A stretch of 64,000 bases of DNA, from positions 124,001-188,000 of the forward strand of contig WGLT01000003.1 in NCBI GenBank assembly GCA_016125425.1. The letters run 5' to 3'. Both the position numbers and the translations under genes were made by a program. Source of the stretch: Alphaproteobacteria bacterium. GTDB lineage: Bacteria; Pseudomonadota; Alphaproteobacteria; Caulobacterales; Parvularculaceae. This document shows, one piece after another, positions 21,987 through 30,746 of the stretch; positions within the stretch are counted from its first letter, which is position 1; every line of letters starts with the position of its first letter. The notes beneath the pieces were generated by a model, which had not been told where the DNA came from, did not search any database, and saw nothing but the letters and a program-made list of their open reading frames with translations.

Positions 21987-23786
21987 ATGAATGCTCCTTT
22001 CCCTCGTTCAGCCTCCCTTTCGGATTCGGCCGGCGCGCTTTCGCTGCCTTTTATTGCGGACACCGTGTCCGGGCGGCCATGGCGGCTGCGCGATGTCGAC
22101 GAGCGTGAAGCCGCAGCGATCGCCGAAGCGGCGAACTTGCCGCGGCCGCTCGCCCGACTCCTGGCCGCGCGCGGCGTGCCGGCGACAAAAGCAAAAGCAT
22201 TTCTTGAACCGGCTTTGCGCGACGAAATGCCGGATCCGTTCGTCCTTAAGGATATGGATCGCGCGACGGCGCGCCTGGCGCGGGCCGTGAGAAATGCGGA
22301 GCATGTAGGCGTATTCGGCGACTATGATGTGGATGGAACAAGCGGCTCCGCGCTCTTGAAGCTCTATTTCGAAGCAGTCGGCGCGTCTTTATCGGTTTAT
22401 CTTCCTGATCGCGTTCTCGAAGGATACGGGCCGTCGATCGAGGGATTTCGCGAGCTTGCGCGATCGGGCGCCAAGGTCATCGTCACGGTCGATTGCGGCG
22501 CAGCCGCTCACGGCGTGATTGAAGAAGCCGCCCGCGAAGGCCTCGAAATCATCGTATTCGATCACCATCAGATGTCCGGCCCGCCGCCTCATGGCGCGCT
22601 TGCGACGGTCAACCCGAACCGGCTTGACGATGAGTCCGGTCTCGGCGGCCTGTCGGCCGCCGGCGTCGTATTCATGGGCCTTGTCGCGCTCAACAGGGCG
22701 TTGCGAGAGGCTGGTCATTTCGTGAAATGCGCCGAGCCCGATCTGCGCAAATTCCTGGACCTTGTGGCGCTCGGCCTCGTTTGCGACGTGATGCCGCTGA
22801 CCGGGCTCACGCGAACGCTGGTCGCGCAGGGATTGAAAACGCTTGGGCAGGGCAATCCCGGTCTTGCGGCGCTCGGCGCGCGGGCCGGCGTGAAAGGCGC
22901 TCCTTCCGCCTATCATCTCGGCTTCCTGCTCGGCCCTCGGATCAACGCCGCCGGTCGCATCGGTCATGCGCGTATTGCTCTCGAACTGCTCACCACGCGT
23001 GACGACACACGACGGGGCGCGCTGGCTGAACAGCTTCACCTCCTCAACGCGGAGCGCCAGGCGGTCGAAGCCGCCGTTCTTGAAGAAGCTTTGCGCGCAG
23101 CGGAAATACAAACCGGCGAAGTCGTTGTCGTCGCTCGTGAGGGATGGCATCAGGGGGTCATCGGCATCGTAGCGGGACGGCTGAAAGAAAAACTGGATCG
23201 TCCTGCGATTGTGATTTCGCTCGATGGAGAGGTGGGCAAGGGATCGGGCCGGTCAATTTCAGGCGTGGATCTTGGCGGCGCAGTCATCGCCGCAAAAGAG
23301 GCTGGCATCCTCGCCGCTGGCGGCGGCCACGCGATGGCGGCGGGCCTCTCCGTCCCGCGCGAGAAAATTCCTGAACTGATCGCCTTCCTGAACGAACGGC
23401 TTTCGCGTGATGTTATCGTATCGCGGGCCGCGCGAAGGCTTGACGTCGACAGCGTTATCACGGCGTCGGCCGTGACGAGGTCATTCGCTGAATTGATTGC
23501 GCGGGTCGGCCCCTTTGGCGCGGGGAGCCCCGAACCAGTCTTTGTGCTGACAGATATGCGCGCGGAGTTTGTCAAGTCCGTGGGCGATGGGCACATCGCA
23601 TGCGTGCTTGTCTCCGAAACGGGCGAGCAGGCGAGGGCCATAGCATTCCGCGCCGGCGAGAGCGGTCTCGAGGCGCCGTTGAAATCAGGCGAGCGCCTCC
23701 ATGTCGCCGGAAAGGTCCGGGCGGACGACTGGCGGGGCGGAGATGCGGGCCAGTTTCACATCACAGACGCAGCAAAAGCGATTTGA
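21987..23786 (+). CDS. recJ: Single-stranded-DNA-specific exonuclease RecJ
   Basis: VFGDYDVDGTSGSALL, VTVDCGAAAHG, VFDHHQMSGPPP, GPRINAAGRIGHA, GGGHAMAAGLSV; likely start ATG 21987. Confidence 0.95.
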   Translation: MNAPFPRSASLSDSAGALSLPFIADTVSGRPWRLRDVDEREAAAIAEAANLPRPLARLLAARGVPATKAKAFLEPALRDEMPDPFVLKDMDRATARLARAVRNAEHVGVFGDYDVDGTSGSALLKLYFEAVGASLSVYLPDRVLEGYGPSIEGFRELARSGAKVIVTVDCGAAAHGVIEEAAREGLEIIVFDHHQMSGPPPHGALATVNPNRLDDESGLGGLSAAGVVFMGLVALNRALREAGHFVKCAEPDLRKFLDLVALGLVCDVMPLTGLTRTLVAQGLKTLGQGNPGLAALGARAGVKGAPSAYHLGFLLGPRINAAGRIGHARIALELLTTRDDTRRGALAEQLHLLNAERQAVEAAVLEEALRAAEIQTGEVVVVAREGWHQGVIGIVAGRLKEKLDRPAIVISLDGEVGKGSGRSISGVDLGGAVIAAKEAGILAAGGGHAMAAGLSVPREKIPELIAFLNERLSRDVIVSRAARRLDVDSVITASAVTRSFAELIARVGPFGAGSPEPVFVLTDMRAEFVKSVGDGHIACVLVSETGEQARAIAFRAGESGLEAPLKSGERLHVAGKVRADDWRGGDAGQFHITDAAKAI

Positions 23787-23861
23787 CGGAAATTCGGGGC
23801 TTGCTTCCGCTTCGGCTCCTCGCCTATACAGCGCCCTCGCCGCGCGGCGCTCGCCGCCCGC

Positions 23862-23936
23862 GGGCCCTTCGTCTATCGGTTAGGACGCCAGGTTTTCAAC
23901 CTGGAAAGAGGGGTTCGACTCCCCTAGGGCCTGCCA
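23862..23936 (+). tRNA. tRNA-Glu (anticodon TTC)
   Basis: 75 nt cloverleaf GGGCCCT-TC-GTCTATCGGTTAGGAC-G-CCAGG-TTTTCAA-CCTGG-AAAG-AGGGG-TTCGACT-CCCCT-AGGGCCT-G-CCA; encoded CCA. Confidence 0.96.
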
Positions 23937-24043
23937 TTTTTGCGGCGGATCCCCCATTTCTGCGGCCCGTTTCCGTTGCTTTTTAGCGCGTTTTCGATTG
24001 TATTAAACCTTGGTTAATAGCGGGTTTCGGGGTGGAGGGGTTC

Positions 24044-24496
24044 ATGAGAAAGGCCGTCGGCGCGCTCGCTGCAGCGATCCTCATCTTTGCGCCGCTCAGC
24101 GGGGCGAGCGCGGGGCCGATCACGCGGGCTCAAATCCAGCAAACCCTCGCCCAGGAAGGCTACTCGGTCCAGGAATACCGATCGAATATGCTGGTGGTCT
24201 CGGTCGGAGATCAGCAAGTGGTCATCGCCGTCAGCGGCGCGGATGGCGACATCTCATATATCACCTACCTCCAGGGCGTCGCGAAAGGCGATGTCGCGCT
24301 GAGTTTCCTCAGCAAATTCAATCGCGAAGTGAAATTCGGACGGGCCTATCTCGACCGCGACGGCGATGTCACGTTGCAGATGGATCGCAATTCTTCAGGC
24401 GGCGTGACGATCGACAACATCAAGTCGGATTTCGATGTCTTTCTGCTGTTGATATCGAAATTCCTTTCGGACCTTGAATCCCAGGCCTCGGCATAG
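24044..24496 (+). CDS. Secreted hypothetical protein, YbjN-like fold suspected
   Basis: Signal peptide MRKAVGALAAAILIFAPLSGASA; body (LAQEGYSVQEYRSNMLVVSVGDQQVVIAVSG...LSKFNREVKFGRAYLDRDGDVTLQMD) resembles YbjN-domain proteins. Confidence 0.75.
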   Translation: MRKAVGALAAAILIFAPLSGASAGPITRAQIQQTLAQEGYSVQEYRSNMLVVSVGDQQVVIAVSGADGDISYITYLQGVAKGDVALSFLSKFNREVKFGRAYLDRDGDVTLQMDRNSSGGVTIDNIKSDFDVFLLLISKFLSDLESQASA

Positions 24497-24707
24497 CGGA
24501 TAGAGCGGCGAGGGCGGGCGCCGTTCGATTTTTTGCAATGCAACTTACTGGAGAATTCTGGGGACAAATGTTCCGGAATCGTGCATTAATTGCGCCGCAG
24601 GCGTAGCGTTTCCGGCTGCAAGCGGTATAGTTAATGAACGACTCAGACGATCAAGGCGCGTTCGGCTAGCATCAGGGCGCACGGCGCGACCGGGGGGTGC
24701 CGCGAGT

Positions 24708-25247
24708 ATGGGCGAATTTGTTGAAGGGGGCGCTGGCGAAGAGGAAGAAATCTTCACTATTCGCGGCGTCGTCAAATGGTTCGATCCGAGCAAGGGTTAC
24801 GGCTTTATCGTCCCCGGTGTTGATGCGATTGCCGGCGGCGCCGACGGGCGCGACGTCCTGATACATTCGTCCTGCCTTCGCGAAGCCGGGCGGTCCACGG
24901 CGCGCGAAGGCGCGACGGTCGAGTGCAAGGTCGTTCGCCGCGCGAAAGGGTTGCAGGCCGTCAAGCTCCTGTTCATCGACGAAAGCACCGCCACCCCCAT
25001 CATTCCGGGCCCGACGCAAACGCCCGCCGGCGAGTTCACGCCTGCCTCCGTGAAATGGTTCAATCGCGCCAAAGGCTACGGCTTCCTCACGCGCGGGGAA
25101 GGCACGCCGGACATCTTCGTCCATATGGAGACACTGCGCCGTTGCGGCATGGGCGAGTTGATACAGGGGCAGCGCGTGCAGGTGTCCTTCGCGCAAGGGA
25201 GCAAAGGCCTTCTCGCGATCGACGTCAGGCCGGATCCTGAGCATTAA
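24708..25247 (+). CDS. Cold-shock protein with two CSD domains
   Basis: Two copies: [16 protein letters not shown] and [29 protein letters not shown]. Confidence 0.93.
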   Translation: MGEFVEGGAGEEEEIFTIRGVVKWFDPSKGYGFIVPGVDAIAGGADGRDVLIHSSCLREAGRSTAREGATVECKVVRRAKGLQAVKLLFIDESTATPIIPGPTQTPAGEFTPASVKWFNRAKGYGFLTRGEGTPDIFVHMETLRRCGMGELIQGQRVQVSFAQGSKGLLAIDVRPDPEH

Positions 25248-25337
25248 TCCTGACGAGAGCTTGCGCTGCGCGCGGGCGGCGCTACATGGACTGGCGCGCG
25301 GCGGCGAACGGACCGCTCGCGCGTCTCAATCGCCTGT

Positions 25338-25414
<77 letters not shown>

Positions 25415-25585
25415 GGCGAGAGAGTATTTGTCGCCATACGGAATAAATCCGAACCAGTTGACGCATTGTTCGAAGTCTCCGGGGGCGGCGTTTAATTTCG
25501 CAATTGACGCCGATCAAAGGTCGGCCGCGGCGGACGGGCCAGCCTGATCCGAACGGCTGAAAGCTGGCCGGAAGGGGCGCGCCTT

Positions 25586-25921
25586 TTGACCTTCGCCAAG
25601 GCGTCGAAACTTTTCCTGATCTGCGCGTCCGCGATTGTCCTGAGCGGATGTTGGATCAGCTTCTATGACGCAGGATATTATGCGCCGTGCAGCGGCGCGA
25701 TTTATGTCTACGTCGCGCCGCCGCCGCCGCGCTACGCCATACCGCCGCGGCCGGTCGCAACGGCGGTCTGGATCGGAGGATATTGGAGCTGGACCCGGCG
25801 CGCGTACGATTGGGTGACGGCTTCTGGCGCCACAATCCGCCGCACAACAAGCGCTGGCGGCCGGGCGAATGGCGGCAATCGAAGCGCGGCTGGTACTGGG
25901 ACGCCGGGACGCTGGCGCTGA
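25586..25921 (+). pseudogene. YXWGXW-repeat-type lipoprotein with apparent pair of compensating frameshifts
   Basis: Lipobox IVLSGC, then WIGGYWSWTRRAYDWV; repeat continues in another frame (GFWRHNPPHNKRWRPGEWRQSKRGWYWDAG) and returns to the original frame for RWR-stop. Confidence 0.6.
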
Positions 25922-25931
25922 TCTTGGCGCG

Positions 25932-26162
25932 TCAGCTCTTCTTTTTAAGGCCGAAGGCGCCGAATTTCTGATTGAATTTCGAGACCTGACCACGCTCTGA
26001 GACCTGTTGCGGTCCGCCCGTCCAGGCCGGATGGCTCAAGGGGTCGATATCAAGATTCAACGTCGCGCCTGGCTCGCCATAGGTCGAGCGCGTCTCGAAC
26101 GACGAGCCGTCGGTCATGACGACTTTGATCGTGTGATAGCTCGGATGGATGTCCTTTTTCAT
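25932..26162 (-). CDS. rpmE: 50S ribosomal protein L31
   Basis: [29 protein letters not shown]...[14 protein letters not shown]; 76 aa, zinc-cysteine-free form. Confidence 0.97.
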   Translation of the reverse strand: MKKDIHPSYHTIKVVMTDGSSFETRSTYGEPGATLNLDIDPLSHPAWTGGPQQVSERGQVSKFNQKFGAFGLKKKS

Positions 26163-26318
26163 GGCGGCCTGCTTGGGTGGCGGGAAATCGAGCGGGCGCT
26201 ATACCCTTCGTCCGGCCTAAAGGCAAGCCGAGCCCCGTGGCGCAGGCGGCCGGGGGCTGCTATATCGCCGGACGGGCCCGCAGCGCCGCCGGCGCGCCGT
26301 TCAGAGTATCCGTCCGTC

Positions 26319-27380
26319 ATGACGCGCCTTTTCGTCTGGCTGCTCCTCGCGCTTGTCCTCATTCTCGCCGCCCTGGCGGTGTTCGCTTTTTATGGAGGGA
26401 CGCTGCGCCCGTCCGCCCGCCAAGTCGCCTTTGCGGGGCAATGCGCGCCGATGCAGGGCGTCGGCGGCGCGGAGGACCTTCAGATCGACCCCGAGAAAAG
26501 GCGCGCCTACGTGTCCTCCTTTTCGAGCGGGTCTGACGGGCCGCGCGGGGCCATTATCGCTTTTTCGGTGGACGATCCGCTCGCCGATGACGCTTGGAGC
26601 GACCGGACGGGCGGCGAACCCGAGGTCTTCCGCCCGCTCGGTCTCGATCTTTATGACCGGGACGGCGTTCGCCGACTATTTGTCGTGAATGCGGCGGCGA
26701 AGTCGGTGGAGCTCTACGATGTCGGGGATTCCGGCGCTTTGAAGCACCTCGAGACATTCGTCGAGCGCCGGATGCGCAGCCCCAATGATGTGGTCGCCGT
26801 CGGCCCGCGCGCCTTCTATGTCTCGAACGACATCGAACCTGGCCGGAGGGGGGTTTTGGCGCGGCTTCGCGCTCTCATACCGGTAGGGACGGGCTCCATT
26901 CTCTATTTCGATGGCGTGTCCTGGCGGCTTAGCGCTGAAAATCTTCGCTTCGTCAATGGACTTGGGGCGAACAGGGACAGCTCGCGCCTCTATGTCGCCG
27001 AAACTGGCGCAGGCGCGCTGCGAATTTACGATCGAGATTTGGCGACCGGCGCACTGAGGCTAGCGAGAACAGTGATCGCTGGCGCCGCCATCGACAACAT
27101 CAATATCGATGCGACGGGCGAATTGTGGCTCGCCGCGCACGCCTATGCGCCCGGGCTCGCTCTGACAGAGCCGAAAGCGGCCAAACTCCCATCGCTGGTA
27201 TTGCGATACAATGATGTCGAGGGCGCAAAAACCAAACCGATCGGCGTCTATTCGAGCGACGGCGCGGAGATTTCGGCCTCGACGGCGGCGGCGCGTATCG
27301 GATCGACCTTGTTGATCGGCGGGCTTCTTGAAAAGAAGCTCCTGATCTGCACTTTGCCGACATCCGTCGCCAGACGCTGA
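26319..27380 (+). CDS. Paraoxonase/arylesterase-like (SMP-30/strictosidine synthase superfamily) six-bladed propeller protein
   Basis: N-terminal TM; GAEDLQIDPEKRRAYVSS, SPNDVVAVGPRAFYVSND, FVNGLGANRDSSRLYVAETGAGALRIYDRD. Confidence 0.75.
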   Translation: MTRLFVWLLLALVLILAALAVFAFYGGTLRPSARQVAFAGQCAPMQGVGGAEDLQIDPEKRRAYVSSFSSGSDGPRGAIIAFSVDDPLADDAWSDRTGGEPEVFRPLGLDLYDRDGVRRLFVVNAAAKSVELYDVGDSGALKHLETFVERRMRSPNDVVAVGPRAFYVSNDIEPGRRGVLARLRALIPVGTGSILYFDGVSWRLSAENLRFVNGLGANRDSSRLYVAETGAGALRIYDRDLATGALRLARTVIAGAAIDNINIDATGELWLAAHAYAPGLALTEPKAAKLPSLVLRYNDVEGAKTKPIGVYSSDGAEISASTAAARIGSTLLIGGLLEKKLLICTLPTSVARR

Positions 27381-27384
27381 CGGA

Positions 27385-28800
27385 GTGCTAGCAGAAGGAC
27401 TGCGCGCCTTGCTTTACGTCTCGACGCGCGGGCGCTCGCCCGCCGCGAACTTCGAAACCGTCCTGTCGGCCGGCCTTGCGCCGGACGGCGGCCTTTACGC
27501 GCCGGAGAGCTGGCCGCGCATCGCGGCGGAACTGCCCCAGGCGCCGTATTCACAAGCCGCCGCGTTCGTGCTTGCGCCCTATATTGCGCCATGGATGGAG
27601 GCGGGCGAATTGGAGCAGATGACGGCGAGAGCCTATGCCTGCTTCGACAACAATCAGGTCGCGCCCCTGTCGCGCTTGGGCGAGGAAGATTTCCTGCTTG
27701 AACTCTTTCACGGGCCGACCCTCGCTTTCAAAGACGTCGCGATGCAATTGCTCGGCCTGTTGTTTGAGCGGGCGCTGAAGGAAAGCGGCGGGCGCGTGAC
27801 GATTGTCGGCGCGACTTCAGGCGATACGGGCGGCGCTGCGATTGAGGCTTTTCGCGGCAAGGAAAGGATTAACGTTTTCATCCTGCACCCGGCCGGCAGG
27901 ATCTCCGACGTGCAACGGAGAATGATGACGACGGCGCGCGAAGACAACGTCTTCAATATTGCTGTGCACGGAACATTCGACGATTGCCAGCGCATTTTGA
28001 AAGCCCTCTTCGCCGATCACGCTTTCGCGGGGGACTATTCGCTGAGCGGGATCAACTCCATAAACTGGGCGAGACTGGCGGCGCAGACTGTTTATTATTT
28101 CACTGCGCTGGCGGCGCTGCGCGATGAAACCGGCGCGAGCCTGGCGAGTTTCACCGTCCCGACTGGCAATTTCGGAGACGTCTTCGCGGGATACGCCGCA
28201 AAGAAGATGGGCGCCGCGGTCGACAGGCTCGCAATAGCGGTCAATCGCAATGACATCCTCCACCGCGCTCTGGAGACAGGCGTTTACAGACCGGCGGGCG
28301 CCGAGCCGACAACCTCGCCGTCAATGGATATTCAGGTCGCGAGCAATTTCGAAAGGCTGCTGTTCGAGGCGAGCGGGCGCGACGCAAATGCGGTCGCCGC
28401 GCTGATGGCCGAACTCGACCGCAGCGGCGCTTATGAAATTCCGAAGGGCTGGCTCGCCGAGATGCGCAAAATATTTGTGTCGGCGCGCGTCGACGAATCG
28501 GAGAACCGCGAAACGATCCGGCGCGTCAAGGAGAATACAGGCGTCACGATCGATCCGCACACGGCCGTCGGCGTCGCGGCGACGAAAAAACTGCGCAAAG
28601 CGGGCAAGCTCACAGGACCTGTCATCACGCTTGCGACGGCGCACGCAGCCAAATTCCCGGACGCCGTCGAGGCGGCGATTGGAAAAAGACCTTCCTTGCC
28701 GCCGCGATACTCAGACTTGTTTGACCTTCCCGAGCGCATGATTGAGGCGCCGGCGGACGTCATGGCGGTGCGTGAGATCGTGCGCAAACATTCAGGTTGA
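27385..28800 (+). CDS. thrC: Threonine synthase
   Basis: STRGRSPAANFETVLSAGLAPDGGLYAPE, HGPTLAFKDVAMQLLG, VGATSGDTGGAAIEAF; exact start uncertain. Confidence 0.95.
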   Translation: MLAEGLRALLYVSTRGRSPAANFETVLSAGLAPDGGLYAPESWPRIAAELPQAPYSQAAAFVLAPYIAPWMEAGELEQMTARAYACFDNNQVAPLSRLGEEDFLLELFHGPTLAFKDVAMQLLGLLFERALKESGGRVTIVGATSGDTGGAAIEAFRGKERINVFILHPAGRISDVQRRMMTTAREDNVFNIAVHGTFDDCQRILKALFADHAFAGDYSLSGINSINWARLAAQTVYYFTALAALRDETGASLASFTVPTGNFGDVFAGYAAKKMGAAVDRLAIAVNRNDILHRALETGVYRPAGAEPTTSPSMDIQVASNFERLLFEASGRDANAVAALMAELDRSGAYEIPKGWLAEMRKIFVSARVDESENRETIRRVKENTGVTIDPHTAVGVAATKKLRKAGKLTGPVITLATAHAAKFPDAVEAAIGKRPSLPPRYSDLFDLPERMIEAPADVMAVREIVRKHSG

Positions 28801-28818
28801 ACCGGTCAGGAGTAACTT

Positions 28819-30081
28819 TTGTCGGAGCTTTTCACTCTCAAAAACGGCATGCGCTGCTATGTCGACCCGATGCCGGAGCTCGATACGGCGGCGATCGGCG
28901 TATGGGCGCGGGCCGGGACAATCGATGAGACGCCGGAGGAAAGCGGCGTTGCGCATCTTCTCGAACATATGGCCTTCAAGGGAACCGGCCGCCGCACGGC
29001 GCGCCAGATCGCCGAGGAGGTCGAGTCGGTCGGCGGCTATCTCAATGCGGCGACCGGCTATCAGCGCACCGGTTACTATGCGCGCGTTCTGAAGGACGAC
29101 GTTGAGCGCGCGATCGACATTCTCGCTGATATCTTGACTGATCCGCTGTTCGAGGAAGTCGAACTTGAAAAAGAAAAGGAAGTCGTCGTGCAGGAAATCG
29201 GCGAGGCGTGGGATCAGCCGGACGACGCTGTGCATGAACTCTTGCAGGCGCGGATTTTCGCCGGCCAATCGCTGGGCCGGCCGATCCTGGGCTCGGTGGA
29301 GAGCGTCCGTTCGCACGATCCTTCGCGTCTGCGCGCGTTCATGCGCCGCCTCTATCAGCCGGAGCGCATGGTGATTGCGGCGGCGGGCGCGGTCGATGCG
29401 GAAAAAATCGCCCGTTGGGCGGAAATTCGGTTTCCGCCGCGCACGTCTTCGGCGCCGGCCGCCCGAACGCCGCCGCGCTATGTCGGCGGCGTGGCCGCCG
29501 ATCCGCGCGATATCGAGCAAACCCATCTGGCGATCGCCTTCCCGGCGGTCGGCGCGCGACATGAGGATTACTTCGCGACGCGCATTCTGGCCGAAGCGCT
29601 TGGCGGCGGCATGGCGTCGCGACTCTTTCAAACCGTTCGGGAGGAAAGGGGGCTCGCTTACTCCGTATACGCCTACGCAGATTGCTATGACGACGCTGGC
29701 GCTCTCGGAATCTATCTCGGCACCGATGTTGAAAATGCGCTTGAAGGGGCCCGCCTTTCAAGGAGCGCACTCGAAAAGTCCCGTGAAGACCTCTCGCAGA
29801 GGGAAGTCGATCGTGCGCGCGCAATGCTGACATCGACCATGCTGATGGGGCTCGAAAGTCCGACGGGACGCATCGAGACCGCCGCGGGGCAGCTTTTCAC
29901 CTTCGGCGAAGTGCTGACGCCCGCCGCGATCCGCGCAAAACTTGATGCGGTGAGCGTGGAAGACGCCCGCCGCTGCGCGGACCGAGCGCTGACCGATGGC
30001 GCAGTTTCATTCTCCTTGGTGGGGCCAGGCGATTTCGCGGCGCTCGCGGAGGCGATTGGCGCCCGACTGTCCGACGGTTGA
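28819..30081 (+). CDS. M16-family zinc metallopeptidase (mitochondrial-processing-peptidase-like)
   Basis: HLLEHMAFKGTGRRTARQIAEEVESVGGYLNA; EVELEKEKEVVVQEIGE; TTG start. Confidence 0.94.
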   Translation: MSELFTLKNGMRCYVDPMPELDTAAIGVWARAGTIDETPEESGVAHLLEHMAFKGTGRRTARQIAEEVESVGGYLNAATGYQRTGYYARVLKDDVERAIDILADILTDPLFEEVELEKEKEVVVQEIGEAWDQPDDAVHELLQARIFAGQSLGRPILGSVESVRSHDPSRLRAFMRRLYQPERMVIAAAGAVDAEKIARWAEIRFPPRTSSAPAARTPPRYVGGVAADPRDIEQTHLAIAFPAVGARHEDYFATRILAEALGGGMASRLFQTVREERGLAYSVYAYADCYDDAGALGIYLGTDVENALEGARLSRSALEKSREDLSQREVDRARAMLTSTMLMGLESPTGRIETAAGQLFTFGEVLTPAAIRAKLDAVSVEDARRCADRALTDGAVSFSLVGPGDFAALAEAIGARLSDG

Positions 30082-30132
30082 CCGCGAGGGCCGGCCTGCT
30101 TGAATGGCCGAAACGCCGCGTCGTCCCGGTGA

Positions 30133-30741
30133 ATGCTGATGTCGCTCTTTGATCTAGCCGCTTCGCCGCCCAAGGCGCCGACGCTTGTCTCGGATCCAGT
30201 CTGGCTGCGGCCGATCCGTTTCAGCGATTTTCAGGAATGGACGAGCCTGCGCGAACAGAGCCGCGCCCATCTGACGGCCTGGGAGCCGGCCTGGCGGCCT
30301 GAAGAAATGACTGAAATCGCATTCCGCCGGCGGGTGCGCGTCTACTGGCAAGAAATGCGGCGCGGCGCAGCGTTGCCGCTTCTAATCTTCCGGCGGGGTG
30401 ATAACCGGCTGCTCGGCGCTATGACCTTATCGAATATACGCTTTGGCGCTGCGCGCTCGGCGGTCATCGGCTACTGGATCGGAGAGCCGTTTTTGCGGCG
30501 CGGTTATGCGCGCGCTGCGCTGAACGCCGTCCTTGATCATGCGTTCATCTCATTGGGGCTCAATCGGGTCGAGGCGGCGTGCCAGCCAGACAACACGCCG
30601 TCGCTCAATCTGCTCGAGAACGCCGGCTTCGTCTGCGAGGGACGGGCGCGCGCCTATTTGAAAATTAACGACGCCTGGCGGGACCATTTACTTTACGCCA
30701 TCACAGCCGACGACTTCGGCGAAATTTCACGCAGAGACTGA
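30133..30741 (+). CDS. GNAT-family N-acetyltransferase, RimJ-like
   Basis: VIGYWIGEPFLRRGYARAALNAVLDHAF, RVEAACQPDNTPSLNLLENAGFVCEG. Confidence 0.92.
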   Translation: MLMSLFDLAASPPKAPTLVSDPVWLRPIRFSDFQEWTSLREQSRAHLTAWEPAWRPEEMTEIAFRRRVRVYWQEMRRGAALPLLIFRRGDNRLLGAMTLSNIRFGAARSAVIGYWIGEPFLRRGYARAALNAVLDHAFISLGLNRVEAACQPDNTPSLNLLENAGFVCEGRARAYLKINDAWRDHLLYAITADDFGEISRRD

Positions 30742-30746
30742 ACGCG

